Part shown: in pieces, positions 50,202-58,476 of the stretch
Numbering within the stretch: the first letter of the stretch is position 1
Layout: each line of letters begins with the position of its first letter
DNA from: Luteipulveratus mongoliensis
GTDB taxonomy: Bacteria > Actinomycetota > Actinomycetes > Actinomycetales > Dermatophilaceae
Reading direction: 5' to 3'
NCBI RefSeq assembly: GCF_001190945.1
Contig: NZ_CP011112.1
Location: 248,001-312,000 of the forward strand
Length of the DNA: 64,000 nt
The notes under the pieces: generated by a model
What the model saw: only the letters and a program-made list of their open reading frames with translations
Databases searched by the model: none
What the model was told of the DNA's origin: nothing
Position numbers and translations under genes: made by a program

Positions 50202-51911
50202 TCAGGCGATCCACTTCGGTCGCCCGGCACGGATGGTGAGCGAGCCCAGGAGCGCGCAGAGTCCGGCGCCGGCGACCGCGAGCAGGATGGTGAGCGGGAG
50301 CGGGTTGGCCAGGCCGTAGGGCAGCGAGCCGGAACCGGTGTAGAACATCTCGTTGCGCAGCTGCACCAGCGTGACGGGGCCGGTCCGGTCCTCCGGCGTG
50401 ACGGCGACCGCCAGCTGCCAGCCGATGTTCTGCGCGTGGCTGACGATCAGGCCGAGGAACATCAGCAGCACCGCGGCGGGCAGCGTGAGGATGGCGGCTA
50501 GGGGCGCTGGACCGCCGCGGGCCTGCGACTCGTCCCAACGACGTCGTACGCCGGCACTCACCAAGGTGCACACCACGAGTGCCGGCACGCTGACCCACAT
50601 GGGCGGGGTCAAGGTGCGGTCGTCACCGATCTGATCGATGAAGTGGGTCATCGACAGGGTGCCCAGACCGACGAAAAGCCATGGCATGAAAGGCAGTAGG
50701 AGCCACTCACTGACGCGGCCGAGGGGCCGGAGCGCCCCGAGTCCGAACCCGCCGAGCGCCGCGACGAGGGCGGCGACACCGGCCGGCGGGATCCCGGGAG
50801 TCCACGTGTTGCTCGTCAGGTTCGGCGGCGTGGACGCGCCTCGAGGGAGATCGGTGTCGGACAGACCGGTCGCCCAGTCGTGCAGCAGGACCGCGATCAC
50901 GACGACGGCCAGGACCGCGAGAACGATGGCGACGATGCCGCTGACGTTGGACCGTCCGGGCGAGTCCTCGGCGGCCGCGGGTTCAACACGGAGGCGGCTG
51001 CCGAGGATGAGGAGGCCGGCGATCAGGCCGAGCACTCCGACGATCACGAGGGTCAAGGTCTGCGATGCGGCACCCCGCCCGAACTGCATGCGCTGGAATC
51101 CGGACTGGTATGCCAACAGATTCGGCGTCAACGTCTCGCCCTTGGGTCCGCCCGTCGTCGCGACGAGCGAAGGCGCCAAGGACTGGATCGCGATGGCGAC
51201 GATGGCCATCAGCGCAATGATCCCGACCAGCACCGCAGTCGCGACCGGGGCCATCCCCGACGACTCAGCGGACCGGGTGCGACTCACCGCGACGAACACC
51301 AGACCGCTGAGCCCGACCACGACCGGTAGGCCGCAGAGCATCGCGATCACGCGTACATCCATGCCGTCGCCGAGCGAGCGCTCGGGGAGGCTGGCGAGAA
51401 TGATGCCGGTCGTGCCGACCAGCAGAACCAGAACGCCGAGCACGCCCGTGATGACGCGACGCAGGGGCGTCGAGGCACGGGCCGCGACCGCCCCGATGAT
51501 CGGGCCGACAACGAGCGCGATGAGGGCCGGCAGCAGGGCGAGGCTCAGCGCGAACACCAACGCCTTGCCGTAGTCGAGGTTCTCGTAGTTGTCCATGCCG
51601 ACCGAGGTCGCGGTGTCGCGCAGCGGGTTGCGGTTCTCGGTGCTGAGCTTGGCGGTCTGCCAGGACGGCACGACCAGATCACGAATCCAGAAGAACACTG
51701 CGGGCAGCAGCAGCGCCGCACCGAGGACGCGCAGCCCGACGGGAGTGGTCTGCCCGTACGACGTCACCCTGGGCACGTAGGGCGAGTAGACCGTCGATGT
51801 CGCGCCTGGTCCGCCGGGCCAGGTGGATGCTGGCGGGTTTGGCCCACCCTGCTGGGTCTGCGCGGACTGCTCTGCGGCCCAGCGGTTCTCATCGTTCGGC
51901 GGCTGCGACAT
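50202..51911 (-). CDS. Polytopic membrane protein with proline-rich N-terminus
   Basis: A 569-aa protein. Residues 1-45 are Pro/Gly/Gln-rich and disordered (QTQQGGPNPPASTWPGG...). About ten hydrophobic helices follow (for example VLGAALLLPAVFFWIRDL, VITGVLGVLVLLVGTTGIIL, VLAVLAVVVIAVLLHDWATG). A long polar loop near residue 290 separates two halves. It resembles the large 'streptophobe'-like actinobacterial membrane proteins, but I can assign no function. It is convergent with the FtsX permease gene (10-bp gap). Confidence 0.78.
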   Translation of the reverse strand: MSQPPNDENRWAAEQSAQTQQGGPNPPASTWPGGPGATSTVYSPYVPRVTSYGQTTPVGLRVLGAALLLPAVFFWIRDLVVPSWQTAKLSTENRNPLRDTATSVGMDNYENLDYGKALVFALSLALLPALIALVVGPIIGAVAARASTPLRRVITGVLGVLVLLVGTTGIILASLPERSLGDGMDVRVIAMLCGLPVVVGLSGLVFVAVSRTRSAESSGMAPVATAVLVGIIALMAIVAIAIQSLAPSLVATTGGPKGETLTPNLLAYQSGFQRMQFGRGAASQTLTLVIVGVLGLIAGLLILGSRLRVEPAAAEDSPGRSNVSGIVAIVLAVLAVVVIAVLLHDWATGLSDTDLPRGASTPPNLTSNTWTPGIPPAGVAALVAALGGFGLGALRPLGRVSEWLLLPFMPWLFVGLGTLSMTHFIDQIGDDRTLTPPMWVSVPALVVCTLVSAGVRRRWDESQARGGPAPLAAILTLPAAVLLMFLGLIVSHAQNIGWQLAVAVTPEDRTGPVTLVQLRNEMFYTGSGSLPYGLANPLPLTILLAVAGAGLCALLGSLTIRAGRPKWIA

Positions 51912-51943
51912 GCGAGCAGACTATGCCGAGCGGGCCGCCCGAT

Positions 51944-53410
51944 TCAGGCTGCTGCGCGGAGCTCGGTGATGCTGGTGCTGCGCCGCAGGAAGACCAAGGA
52001 CACGGCAGTCACCGCGGTGGCGAGCAGCAGCGTGCCTCCCGCGAGCACGGCCAGATCAGACCACGGCACGGGTACGCCTACCTCACGGCCTTCGGGCGAT
52101 CCACTCACGTACGCGGTCGTCCCGAAGACACCACGAGCCGCAAGCAGTCCTGTCCCGGTGGCGACAAGGACGGTGGGCACGAGCGGGAGGACTGTCTCCA
52201 GCACGGTTGCGACCGCGAGCGTACGACGCGGCACGCCGACTGCAGTCAGTGCTGCGAGCGTGCGACGCCGGGTGACGACACCTTCGGCGGCGACCACCAG
52301 CAGACCTGCAACAGCAATCACGACGGCGATGACGAGCATGGCGTTGACCGCGTTGAACGAGTCGGTGAAGAACCCGTCCCGTTCGGTCTCGTCGCCGGCC
52401 TTCCCACCGACCGAGGTCATGAAGTTCGCGCGGACGCCTTGAGCACCGGCGCCGATGAGGACGGCGAGCACGACTGCCGAGCTCACCCGGCTCGCCGTGA
52501 ACGGTGCGTCGACCATCCGACGGGCGGCGATCAAGAGCGCCGGTCGGCGAGTACGCGATCCGATGAACCGCCCGAGCAGGTAGGCGCACGAGGCCGACCC
52601 GAAGATGAGGCCCAGACCGGCCAGGAGCACGAGCACCGGCATGGCCAGGAAGCCCCACCCGCTGACGCCGCCATCACCTGAGAGGAAGGACACGAGAGTC
52701 GACCAGAGCACGAGGCCAAGGACGCCCACGGCGAAGAGGATCGCCGGTGCGACCGCCGGCGGGCGGTGCGCGACTCGACGCAGCACACCAAAGGGCGTGA
52801 TCGCCGTGCGGCGCAACGCGATTCGACTGCCGACCAGCGCGCCGACCGGCACCGCCGCAAGGCAGAGCACGATCAACCACAGCGGTGGAATGACATCAGC
52901 GGGAAGGACGCGCGCAGGTGGATGCACGATCTTCTCGCCGAACTCCCCGTGACCGACTCGCGCGGGTCCGAGGCCGGAGAAGAAGACATGCAGCACCACG
53001 TACGCGGCGCCACCGATCACCGAGCCGACCCCAGAGGCCACGAAGGACTCGAGGGCAACCACTCGGCGTACATCGCTCGGCGTGCCACCGGCCATGCGGA
53101 AGGCGGCCAAGCGACGGTCGCGGGCCGGCGCGCCGATGCGAGAGCACTGACCGACGAACGCCAGCACCGGCACGCAGACCAGCAGCATCGCCGTGATGAC
53201 GCCACCGCGCAGACCGCTCTCGTTCAAGAGGTTGAGCCGATAAGGCCCGTCGCCCGGACCGATCGACACCACGGCGGCAGCGAGCAGCAGGGCCACGGTC
53301 GCGGCCGCCGATCCCAACGCAGTCAGCACGATCCGGAGCCCGTCCGCACGACTGCCGGTCACCGCCATCCGTAGCAGCGTGCTCAGTCGCGGCCCCCGAT
53401 CGACGCTCAT
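51944..53410 (-). CDS. FtsX-type ABC permease of the PadR-controlled system
   Basis: A 488-aa permease with two FtsX-like blocks of four helices (DRRLAAFRMAGGTPSDVRRV in the first half and TLAALTAVGVPRRTLAVATV in the second). Paired helices such as VLTALGSAAATVALLLAAAV open the protein. Its ATG overlaps the upstream ATPase stop by four bases. With the ATPase and PadR it forms a compact efflux or stress-response transporter, as in bacitracin-type resistance modules. Confidence 0.92.
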   Translation of the reverse strand: MSVDRGPRLSTLLRMAVTGSRADGLRIVLTALGSAAATVALLLAAAVVSIGPGDGPYRLNLLNESGLRGGVITAMLLVCVPVLAFVGQCSRIGAPARDRRLAAFRMAGGTPSDVRRVVALESFVASGVGSVIGGAAYVVLHVFFSGLGPARVGHGEFGEKIVHPPARVLPADVIPPLWLIVLCLAAVPVGALVGSRIALRRTAITPFGVLRRVAHRPPAVAPAILFAVGVLGLVLWSTLVSFLSGDGGVSGWGFLAMPVLVLLAGLGLIFGSASCAYLLGRFIGSRTRRPALLIAARRMVDAPFTASRVSSAVVLAVLIGAGAQGVRANFMTSVGGKAGDETERDGFFTDSFNAVNAMLVIAVVIAVAGLLVVAAEGVVTRRRTLAALTAVGVPRRTLAVATVLETVLPLVPTVLVATGTGLLAARGVFGTTAYVSGSPEGREVGVPVPWSDLAVLAGGTLLLATAVTAVSLVFLRRSTSITELRAAA

Positions 53411-54123
53411 GACGCGTCGCCGGCCAGGCCGACCAGGTCGGCGTGGCCCGACTCGAGCGCGCCGTCGCGCAGGTGGATCTCGCGGTCGCCGTACGCCGAC
53501 ACCCGGGCGTCGTGGGTGACGAGGACGACCGTGGTCCCGGCTTCACGAGCGACGCGGACCAGCTGATTCATGACGAGCTCGCCGGCCAACGTGTCGAGGG
53601 CGCCCGTCGGCTCGTCGGCACAGACCACGGTCGGCTCGGTGACCATCGCGCGAGCTATGGCGACGCGCTGGGCCTGACCGCCCGAGATGGCCGACGGCCG
53701 AGCGTTCGCCACGCCGGACACCTCGAACCTCTCGAGCCAGGTCCGCGCCGCGCTCTCGGCCGCCCGGCGACTCGACCCACTGAGAAGCAAGGGGAGACAG
53801 ACGTTTTCGAGTGCAGTCAGCTCAGGCACGAGCTGCCCGAACTGGAAGACGACACCGATCTCACGCCTCCGCAGCCGGGACCGAGCGGCTTCGTTCTCGG
53901 CGCTGATGCGGCGGTCGCCGAGCAGGACGTCCCCGGCGTCCGGCGTGAGCACTCCGGCGAGGCACAGCATGAGCGTGGACTTGCCCGACCCGGAAGGCCC
54001 GGTGATCGAGACGACCTCCCCCCGTCGTACCTGCAGGCTCACCCCCTTGAGCGCCGGCTCGTTGTCGTAGGAGTAGACGAGCGATCGCGCGGACAACGCG
54101 ATGTCGTTCAGCTGATGACTCAT
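53407..54123 (-). CDS. ABC transporter ATP-binding protein
   Basis: A 238-aa ATPase. Walker A is TGPSGSGKST, the signature is AISGGQAQRVAIARAM, Walker B is VVCADEPTGALD, and the switch His lies in VLVTHDARVS. IGVVFQFGQLVPELTALENV is the MacB-type Q-loop region. I used ATG 54123, which overlaps the PadR stop by four bases; a longer upstream frame is antisense to nothing credible. It energises the FtsX-type permease encoded next. Confidence 0.94.
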   Translation of the reverse strand: MSHQLNDIALSARSLVYSYDNEPALKGVSLQVRRGEVVSITGPSGSGKSTLMLCLAGVLTPDAGDVLLGDRRISAENEAARSRLRRREIGVVFQFGQLVPELTALENVCLPLLLSGSSRRAAESAARTWLERFEVSGVANARPSAISGGQAQRVAIARAMVTEPTVVCADEPTGALDTLAGELVMNQLVRVAREAGTTVVLVTHDARVSAYGDREIHLRDGALESGHADLVGLAGDAS

Positions 54124-54656
54124 GCGGTGATCTCCTCCGTGAGAGCGCTGACCCGCTGCAGGGCGGTCTCCATCCAGCGCAGATCGGCATCCAGATGCGA
54201 GATGGCGTAGTCGGCTGCGAGCACGTCGTGCAGCGACGAGGCCGGGTCGGTCTTGAGCTTGGTGAAGTGGCGCATCCGGTCCAGGTGCGCTTCGCGCTGA
54301 CGTTGCAGGTACGCCGCCGCCTCGTCCTCGCCCGCGGCCAGGATGGTCAGGGTGACCTTGATGGCGAGCGGGTTGGCGACGTAGGGCGCGGGGTCCTCGG
54401 GCGCCTCGAGCCAGCGGTGCAGCTCCTCGCGCCCGGCGTCGGTCATGGCGTAGACCGTGCGGTCCGGTCCATCGACCCGCTGCACCGCGACGGGCTCGAC
54501 GAAGCCCTTGTCCTGCAGGCGCTGCAGCGTGGCATAGACCTGACCGAAGGCCAGCGGCTTGGCAGCAGGGAAGTGTTCGTCGTGCACTCGCTTCAAGTCG
54601 TAACCGTGCTGCTGCCCCCTGGCCAGCAGCCCCAGCACTACATGCCCCGTCGTCAT
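54120..54656 (-). CDS. PadR-family transcriptional regulator
   Basis: A 178-aa repressor. The N-terminal winged helix reads TGHVVLGLLARGQQHGYDLK, followed by FGQVYATLQRLQDKGFVEPV, the PadR hallmark. The C-terminal Vir-type helix domain (TKLKTDPASSLHDVLAADYA, ISHLDADLRWMETALQ) dimerises. It leads the ABC operon and a perfect inverted repeat lies directly upstream, so it probably represses the operon until a drug is bound. Confidence 0.94.
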   Translation of the reverse strand: MTTGHVVLGLLARGQQHGYDLKRVHDEHFPAAKPLAFGQVYATLQRLQDKGFVEPVAVQRVDGPDRTVYAMTDAGREELHRWLEAPEDPAPYVANPLAIKVTLTILAAGEDEAAAYLQRQREAHLDRMRHFTKLKTDPASSLHDVLAADYAISHLDADLRWMETALQRVSALTEEITA

Positions 54657-54664
54657 GGAGGTAT

Positions 54665-54683
54665 CTATTCACACAATGAATAG
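54665..54683. promoter_or_regulatory. PadR operator
   Basis: CTATTCA (54665-54671) and TGAATAG (54677-54683) form a perfect inverted repeat with a 5-bp centre, 9 bp upstream of the padR ATG. The centre ACACAATG may overlap the -10 region. This is the expected place for PadR autoregulation. Confidence 0.75.
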
Positions 54684-54731
54684 TCCGGTCAAGTGGCGCC
54701 GCTCCGCGCTCGGGCTGGGGCCGGACATAAG

Positions 54732-54767
54732 TGCGCCGTGCCCGCTCGGAGGTTCGGGCACGGCGCA
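54732..54767 (-). terminator. Strong hairpin terminator
   Basis: TGCGCCGTGCCCG (54732-54744) pairs perfectly with CGGGCACGGCGCA (54755-54767) over a 10-nt loop. It lies 31 bp after the stop of the unknown 200-aa gene and insulates the PadR operon from it. Confidence 0.85.
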
Positions 54768-54798
54768 GGGGTCGATCCCTGGGGTGGGGAATCGACGT

Positions 54799-55401
54799 TT
54801 AGTTGGGCGACCAGCGCTCCGGCGACTGGTGCACCACGTCGGTCAGCCGGCGCGCGGCGACCTGCCGCCTCGTCAACATCCGCAGTCCTGCTCGGACCCG
54901 GACCTCGTTGACGGCATTGGTCAGCCGGTCGCCGATGTCTCCCGGCCGGCCGAGCGGGTCGGGCCCGAAGCGCTCCAGGTCCTGCCACGCCTGAACGAGA
55001 AGGGCGTCCACGCCGAGGTGACCGCGCAGGTGCTCCACCAGGGCCGGGTCATCGGCGGTCGCGACCATGTCACCGCGGTGCCTGATCAGCAGCCGCAGGA
55101 CAGGGGGCTCGTCGAACTCCTCGGGGTACAGCGCGCACTCGGCGAGGATCGCTGCGGCCCGACGGCACCGCTCGCGGTTGGCGACAGCCGACGGGCCTTC
55201 GACGCCGAGGCCGAGCAGGTCGGCAGGCGCCCAGTCCGCGACCTGCTCGAAGGTGCATCCCTGGGCGCCGGTGATGTGCCGCGACTCGCGGACGACGACC
55301 GGGGCAACGGGACTGCCGTGGTCAGAACTTCTCGAGACGAACCGGCCGAAGCCGGCGCGGGGGCGCGTCGAGGCGCTGAGGGTTCGGGTCATGATGCTCA
55401 C
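54799..55401 (-). CDS. Protein of unknown function, coupled to a small ORF
   Basis: A 200-aa soluble helical protein (TFEQVADWAPADLLGLGVEG, RERCRRAAAILAECALYPEE, LLIRHRGDMVATADDPALVE). I recognise no family. The GTG at 55401 overlaps the stop of the 40-aa ORF upstream by four bases (GTGA), and an in-frame ATG occurs at 55392. The N-terminal 50 residues are basic and probably disordered. A strong terminator follows. The tight coupling to a small peptide gene is its most notable feature. Confidence 0.7.
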   Translation of the reverse strand: MSIMTRTLSASTRPRAGFGRFVSRSSDHGSPVAPVVVRESRHITGAQGCTFEQVADWAPADLLGLGVEGPSAVANRERCRRAAAILAECALYPEEFDEPPVLRLLIRHRGDMVATADDPALVEHLRGHLGVDALLVQAWQDLERFGPDPLGRPGDIGDRLTNAVNEVRVRAGLRMLTRRQVAARRLTDVVHQSPERWSPN

Positions 55402-55520
55402 CGGCTGACCGGCGCTGCCGAGTGGCCACGGCGATGCGCATTCAAAGTCAGCGGGTCCGCGCCGACATCTTTGAAGAGCTTCTGGAAATCACACTGACGG
55501 ATCATCATCCGTTTGGCCAC
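55398..55520 (-). CDS. Small 40-aa ORF, translationally coupled
   Basis: GTG 55520 has a GAAAGG ribosome site 7 bases upstream. The peptide starts VAKRMMIRQCDFQKLFKDVG and ends NAHRRGHSAAPVSR. It has no signal peptide or membrane helix and carries one Cys. Its TGA overlaps the GTG of the next gene by four bases. Good ribosome site, coupling and position argue for a real gene, but there is no homology that I recognise. It could be a small partner protein or a leader peptide controlling the next gene. Confidence 0.55.
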   Translation of the reverse strand: MAKRMMIRQCDFQKLFKDVGADPLTLNAHRRGHSAAPVSR

Positions 55521-55643
55521 GTCCGAACCTTTCGCTAGTCACGACGCATAACGCCTCTGGTGCGGAAGACCCCGATTACTGCCGCTTGGTTTGGTGTGTT
55601 TTCAAGACTGGACCAGATCGTGGGACGTCAACACCACATCATT

Positions 55644-55670
55644 CGGACACCTGGGGACACTTCCGGACAC
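55644..55670 (+). promoter_or_regulatory. Three helical-phase direct repeats before the HD gene
   Basis: CGGACAC, GGGACAC and CGGACAC start at 55644, 55654 and 55664, exactly 10 bp apart. They sit in a 200-bp gap shared with the divergent small ORF. Repeats on one face of the helix suggest cooperative binding of an activator; the XRE protein encoded at 56849 is one candidate. Apart from these, the gap holds no ORF that I can support. Confidence 0.55.
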
Positions 55671-55720
55671 TTCATAAAACTTCATGCTTCAGGCCCCAAT
55701 TCGGTTGGCACACAGGCACA

Positions 55721-56344
55721 GTGGGGGCCGTGATTTTTAACAGAGACGTGCTACGCGCTCGCTACGGCGACTTGCTCGCCGAGCTCTCACCGCAGCGAAT
55801 CGATCACTCACTTGCCGTCGGCGTGACGGTGGCGGCCATCGCCTATCGCGTACCCGTCGGTGTGCGTTCCGACCTCGTCACCGCAGGCGTACTGCACGAC
55901 ATCGGCTACAGCCCTCGGCTGGCGCACCATGGATTCCATCCCCTCGATGGCGCGAGACACCTTGCGGCGCTTGGGTTTTCGCGCACGGTCTGCGACCTCG
56001 TCGCCACCCACACACTTGCGGGACGCGAAGCCGCCGCACGCGGTATCGATCCGTCGCTCTTCGACCCGTACATCTCGGATCACCCAGCGGCCGACTACCT
56101 GCGACGAACCTTGTCGTGGGCAGACCTCAACACCAGCCCGAGTGGTCAGCCCGTCACGGTGCATCAGCGCATCGACGAGATCCTGAAGCGCTACCACCCC
56201 GACGACGTCGTCCACCGACACGTCACTCGCCACCGCGCGCTGCTCACCCGACTCGGAGGACCCCTCCCGTCGTTCGATCGGGAAGAGCAGCTCAGTCCCT
56301 ACACGCTGTTACCGGCATACTGCGTCAGCGCACACGACGCCTGA
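55721..56344 (+). CDS. HD-domain phosphohydrolase-like protein
   Basis: A 207-aa protein. The HD signature is GVLHDIGYSPRLAHHGFHPL, with a preceding conserved His in RIDHSLAVGVTVAAIAYRVP and a later DLVATHTLAG, so the metal ligands H...HD...D appear in place. HD proteins hydrolyse nucleotides or cyclic nucleotides. GTG 55721 and GTG 55730 are alternative starts. Iterated direct repeats lie upstream. Similar genes often neighbour XRE-DUF5919 regulators, as here (across the convergent Nudix gene). Confidence 0.82.
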   Translation: MGAVIFNRDVLRARYGDLLAELSPQRIDHSLAVGVTVAAIAYRVPVGVRSDLVTAGVLHDIGYSPRLAHHGFHPLDGARHLAALGFSRTVCDLVATHTLAGREAAARGIDPSLFDPYISDHPAADYLRRTLSWADLNTSPSGQPVTVHQRIDEILKRYHPDDVVHRHVTRHRALLTRLGGPLPSFDREEQLSPYTLLPAYCVSAHDA

Positions 56345-56371
56345 CCGACCCGTGCGCGAAAGCGCGAATAG

Positions 56372-56848
56372 TCAACCGAGCCAAGGCCCTTCGCGGTTCA
56401 GCGCGTGCTCGATCCGCAGGCGCTGGCTGCGATCCATCGGCAGGTTCGGCATCTCGGATACGTCGATCCATTCGACCCGGCTGCTCTCCGAGCTCGTCTT
56501 CGGAGGCTGGTCGGGATCGTTCGGTCGCGCTCGGTAGACGACCGTGAACTCTTGGCGCACCTCGTCGTCGCTGGTGTAGTGGATGAGGTGGCGAGGGTCG
56601 CTGTAGATCCCGATCAGCCCGACGATCTCGACGTCGATGCCGGACTCCTCGCGGGTCTCGCGGACCGCGCACTCGGGGAGTGACTCGCCCAGGTCGAGGG
56701 CGCCGCCGGGCATGGACCAGTGCCCGTTGTCGGTCCGTTCGATCATCAGCACGCGCCCGGCGTGCTGGACGAAGGCGGTCGCGGACGGAACAACGCTGGT
56801 CGGTGGCGGTGCAGCAGGATCGTCGAAGTAGTCGAACCGCTGGGGCAT
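56372..56848 (-). CDS. Nudix hydrolase
   Basis: A 158-aa protein with a complete Nudix box, GGALDLGESLPECAVRETRE followed by ESG (G-x5-E-x7-RE-x2-EE-x-G pattern). Metal-dependent diphosphatases of this kind clean up nucleotide diphosphate derivatives. GAGGAGAG inside the previous gene's end serves as ribosome site, and its ATG is directly adjacent to that gene's stop. It is thus in an operon with the XRE-DUF5919 regulator. The substrate is unknown. Confidence 0.93.
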   Translation of the reverse strand: MPQRFDYFDDPAAPPPTSVVPSATAFVQHAGRVLMIERTDNGHWSMPGGALDLGESLPECAVRETREESGIDVEIVGLIGIYSDPRHLIHYTSDDEVRQEFTVVYRARPNDPDQPPKTSSESSRVEWIDVSEMPNLPMDRSQRLRIEHALNREGPWLG

Positions 56849-57652
56849 TCAGCTCTCCTCGCACGCTGGGTCGCGTGCCTCGTCCCACACTCTCTCGTAC
56901 GCCGCCGTGTAGTAATCGAACAACTGGCCCCCGTGAATACGGCGCAGCCGCAGGACTGGATTGTCCTTTGCCGGTAGCCCATGGGTATGTGGATTCACCA
57001 TGAGCGTGTCATCGAATCGGTAGACGCTCACATAGAGCGGGGTCGAGTGGACTCTTATATCCACGCCCGGCAGGTCTCGTACGCCGGCGAGGTATTCCCA
57101 CGTCGAGGCTGCCCGCCAGGGCAAGGAGGGCAAGCCTTCATCAAGGCCGCGCTGCTGGAGCTGGTCGCTCTGGGAGTCGCCGATCAGGATCCGTACTGAC
57201 CCGCCTGCGTCACTCAGCTCGGTGATGCGGTCGATCAGCCGGAATGTCTCGACAATGAATCCACCGGCGTAGACCAGAATGTCGACCCGCTTTTGCGCGT
57301 CTTCGATCAACGACTGCCAGATCTCAACCGGAACCTGGCTGCGGGACGGCCACATCTGCTCGAGCTCGGTGGGGGCCGGTGCGACCGACGGCACCGAACC
57401 CAGCAGGGAGGGCCACAGGTGGCTCTCCTCCTGGTCGAGGACAGTCGCCACCGCCAGTCGGGTACGTGCGTGCGGGACTCGTCCTTGCGACAGCCACCGC
57501 TCGACGCTCTTAGGATCGACATCGACGTGCTCTGCCAGGCGTTGCGCTGTTAGGCCGGCCTCGGCCAACGCAGCGCGCAGCCTGAGATTTGCCTGCCGCA
57601 CCGCATCAACTCCTCTCCGGCCTCCGGGCCAAACTTTGCCACCATCGGCCAC
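56849..57652 (-). CDS. XRE-type regulator with DUF5919 (PLD-like) domain
   Basis: A 267-aa protein. The N-terminal XRE HTH reads LTAQRLAEHVDVDPKSVERW, with LSQGRVPHARTRLAVATVL after it. The C-terminal 150 residues form the DUF5919 domain (KRVDILVYAGGFIVETFRLI, VRILIGDSQSDQL, then a phospholipase-D-like VDIRVHSTPLYVSVYRFDDT and NPHTHGLPAKDN). The start is GTG 57652. It heads the operon with the Nudix gene. DUF5919 proteins may sense a nucleotide-like ligand; this is inference from the fold and the Nudix/HD neighbours. Confidence 0.85.
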   Translation of the reverse strand: MADGGKVWPGGRRGVDAVRQANLRLRAALAEAGLTAQRLAEHVDVDPKSVERWLSQGRVPHARTRLAVATVLDQEESHLWPSLLGSVPSVAPAPTELEQMWPSRSQVPVEIWQSLIEDAQKRVDILVYAGGFIVETFRLIDRITELSDAGGSVRILIGDSQSDQLQQRGLDEGLPSLPWRAASTWEYLAGVRDLPGVDIRVHSTPLYVSVYRFDDTLMVNPHTHGLPAKDNPVLRLRRIHGGQLFDYYTAAYERVWDEARDPACEES

Positions 57653-57868
57653 CCGAGTGCTGTTTACGCGTCAACTGAATATTCGCGTTGTCGCATCGCA
57701 CGAAGGAGACCCCGCGTTACACGTGAACGACAACGTGCGTCTACTTAAGAGGACGGCGCACGAGGCCAGATGTGTCGCGGTTCGAGCCGATCTGTCGCAG
57801 CGAGGCGTGCCCGTTCGTGGAGAGAATGAGAGGCAGCCGCTCGGGTTGCCTCACGCGAGGAGGACACC

Positions 57869-58447
57869 ATGACTGCCACCTACACCTTCGACGTCTTCTC
57901 CAGCCTCGACGGCTTCGGCTCGGTCAGCGGCGGCGACTGGGGCGGCTACTGGGGCAAGCAGGGCCCGGAGCTGCTCGACCACCGCCTCGGCCTGTACGAG
58001 GAGAACCAGCGAATGGTCTTCGGCGCCAACACCTTTCGTGCCTTCGCGGGGATGCTGGCTACCAGCACCGAGGAGTCCGAGGTACGCGACCCCTGGGTCA
58101 CGCGGATGATCAACCTTCCGTTGACCGTCGTCTCGTCGACCCTCGAAGAGCCCCTCGACTGGGCGGACGCCACCGTGGTCAGCGGCGACGCCGTGGACGT
58201 CATCACCCGCCTCAAGGAGGAGTCGGATGTGCCGTTGCGTTCACACGGCAGCCTCTCGCTGAACCGAGCGCTGATGGCCGCTGGTCTGGTCGACCGCGTC
58301 CAGGTGACGCTGTTCCCCGTGATCACTGGCGAGAACGGCTCGGAGCCGATCTTCGAGGGTGCGGCGGACTTCGATCTGGAGCTGCTCGAGCAGCGGACGC
58401 TCGACGGTCGCACCCAGGAGCTCATCTACCGACCGACCATGCACTGA
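57869..58447 (+). CDS. DHFR-like (RibD C-terminal) reductase, copy 1
   Basis: A 192-aa protein of the dihydrofolate reductase/RibD_C superfamily. It starts MTATYTFDVFSSLDGFGSVS, and the C-terminal part has LRSHGSLSLNRALMAAGLVD and VQVTLFPVITGENGSEPIFE, the typical pteridine-reductase signature. AGGAGG precedes the ATG. The gene is a tandem paralogue of the next one, 29 bp downstream. The physiological substrate of these stand-alone proteins is unknown. Confidence 0.88.
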   Translation: MTATYTFDVFSSLDGFGSVSGGDWGGYWGKQGPELLDHRLGLYEENQRMVFGANTFRAFAGMLATSTEESEVRDPWVTRMINLPLTVVSSTLEEPLDWADATVVSGDAVDVITRLKEESDVPLRSHGSLSLNRALMAAGLVDRVQVTLFPVITGENGSEPIFEGAADFDLELLEQRTLDGRTQELIYRPTMH

Positions 58448-58476
58448 CCACGAGCGAAGACACGAGGAGAAACACC

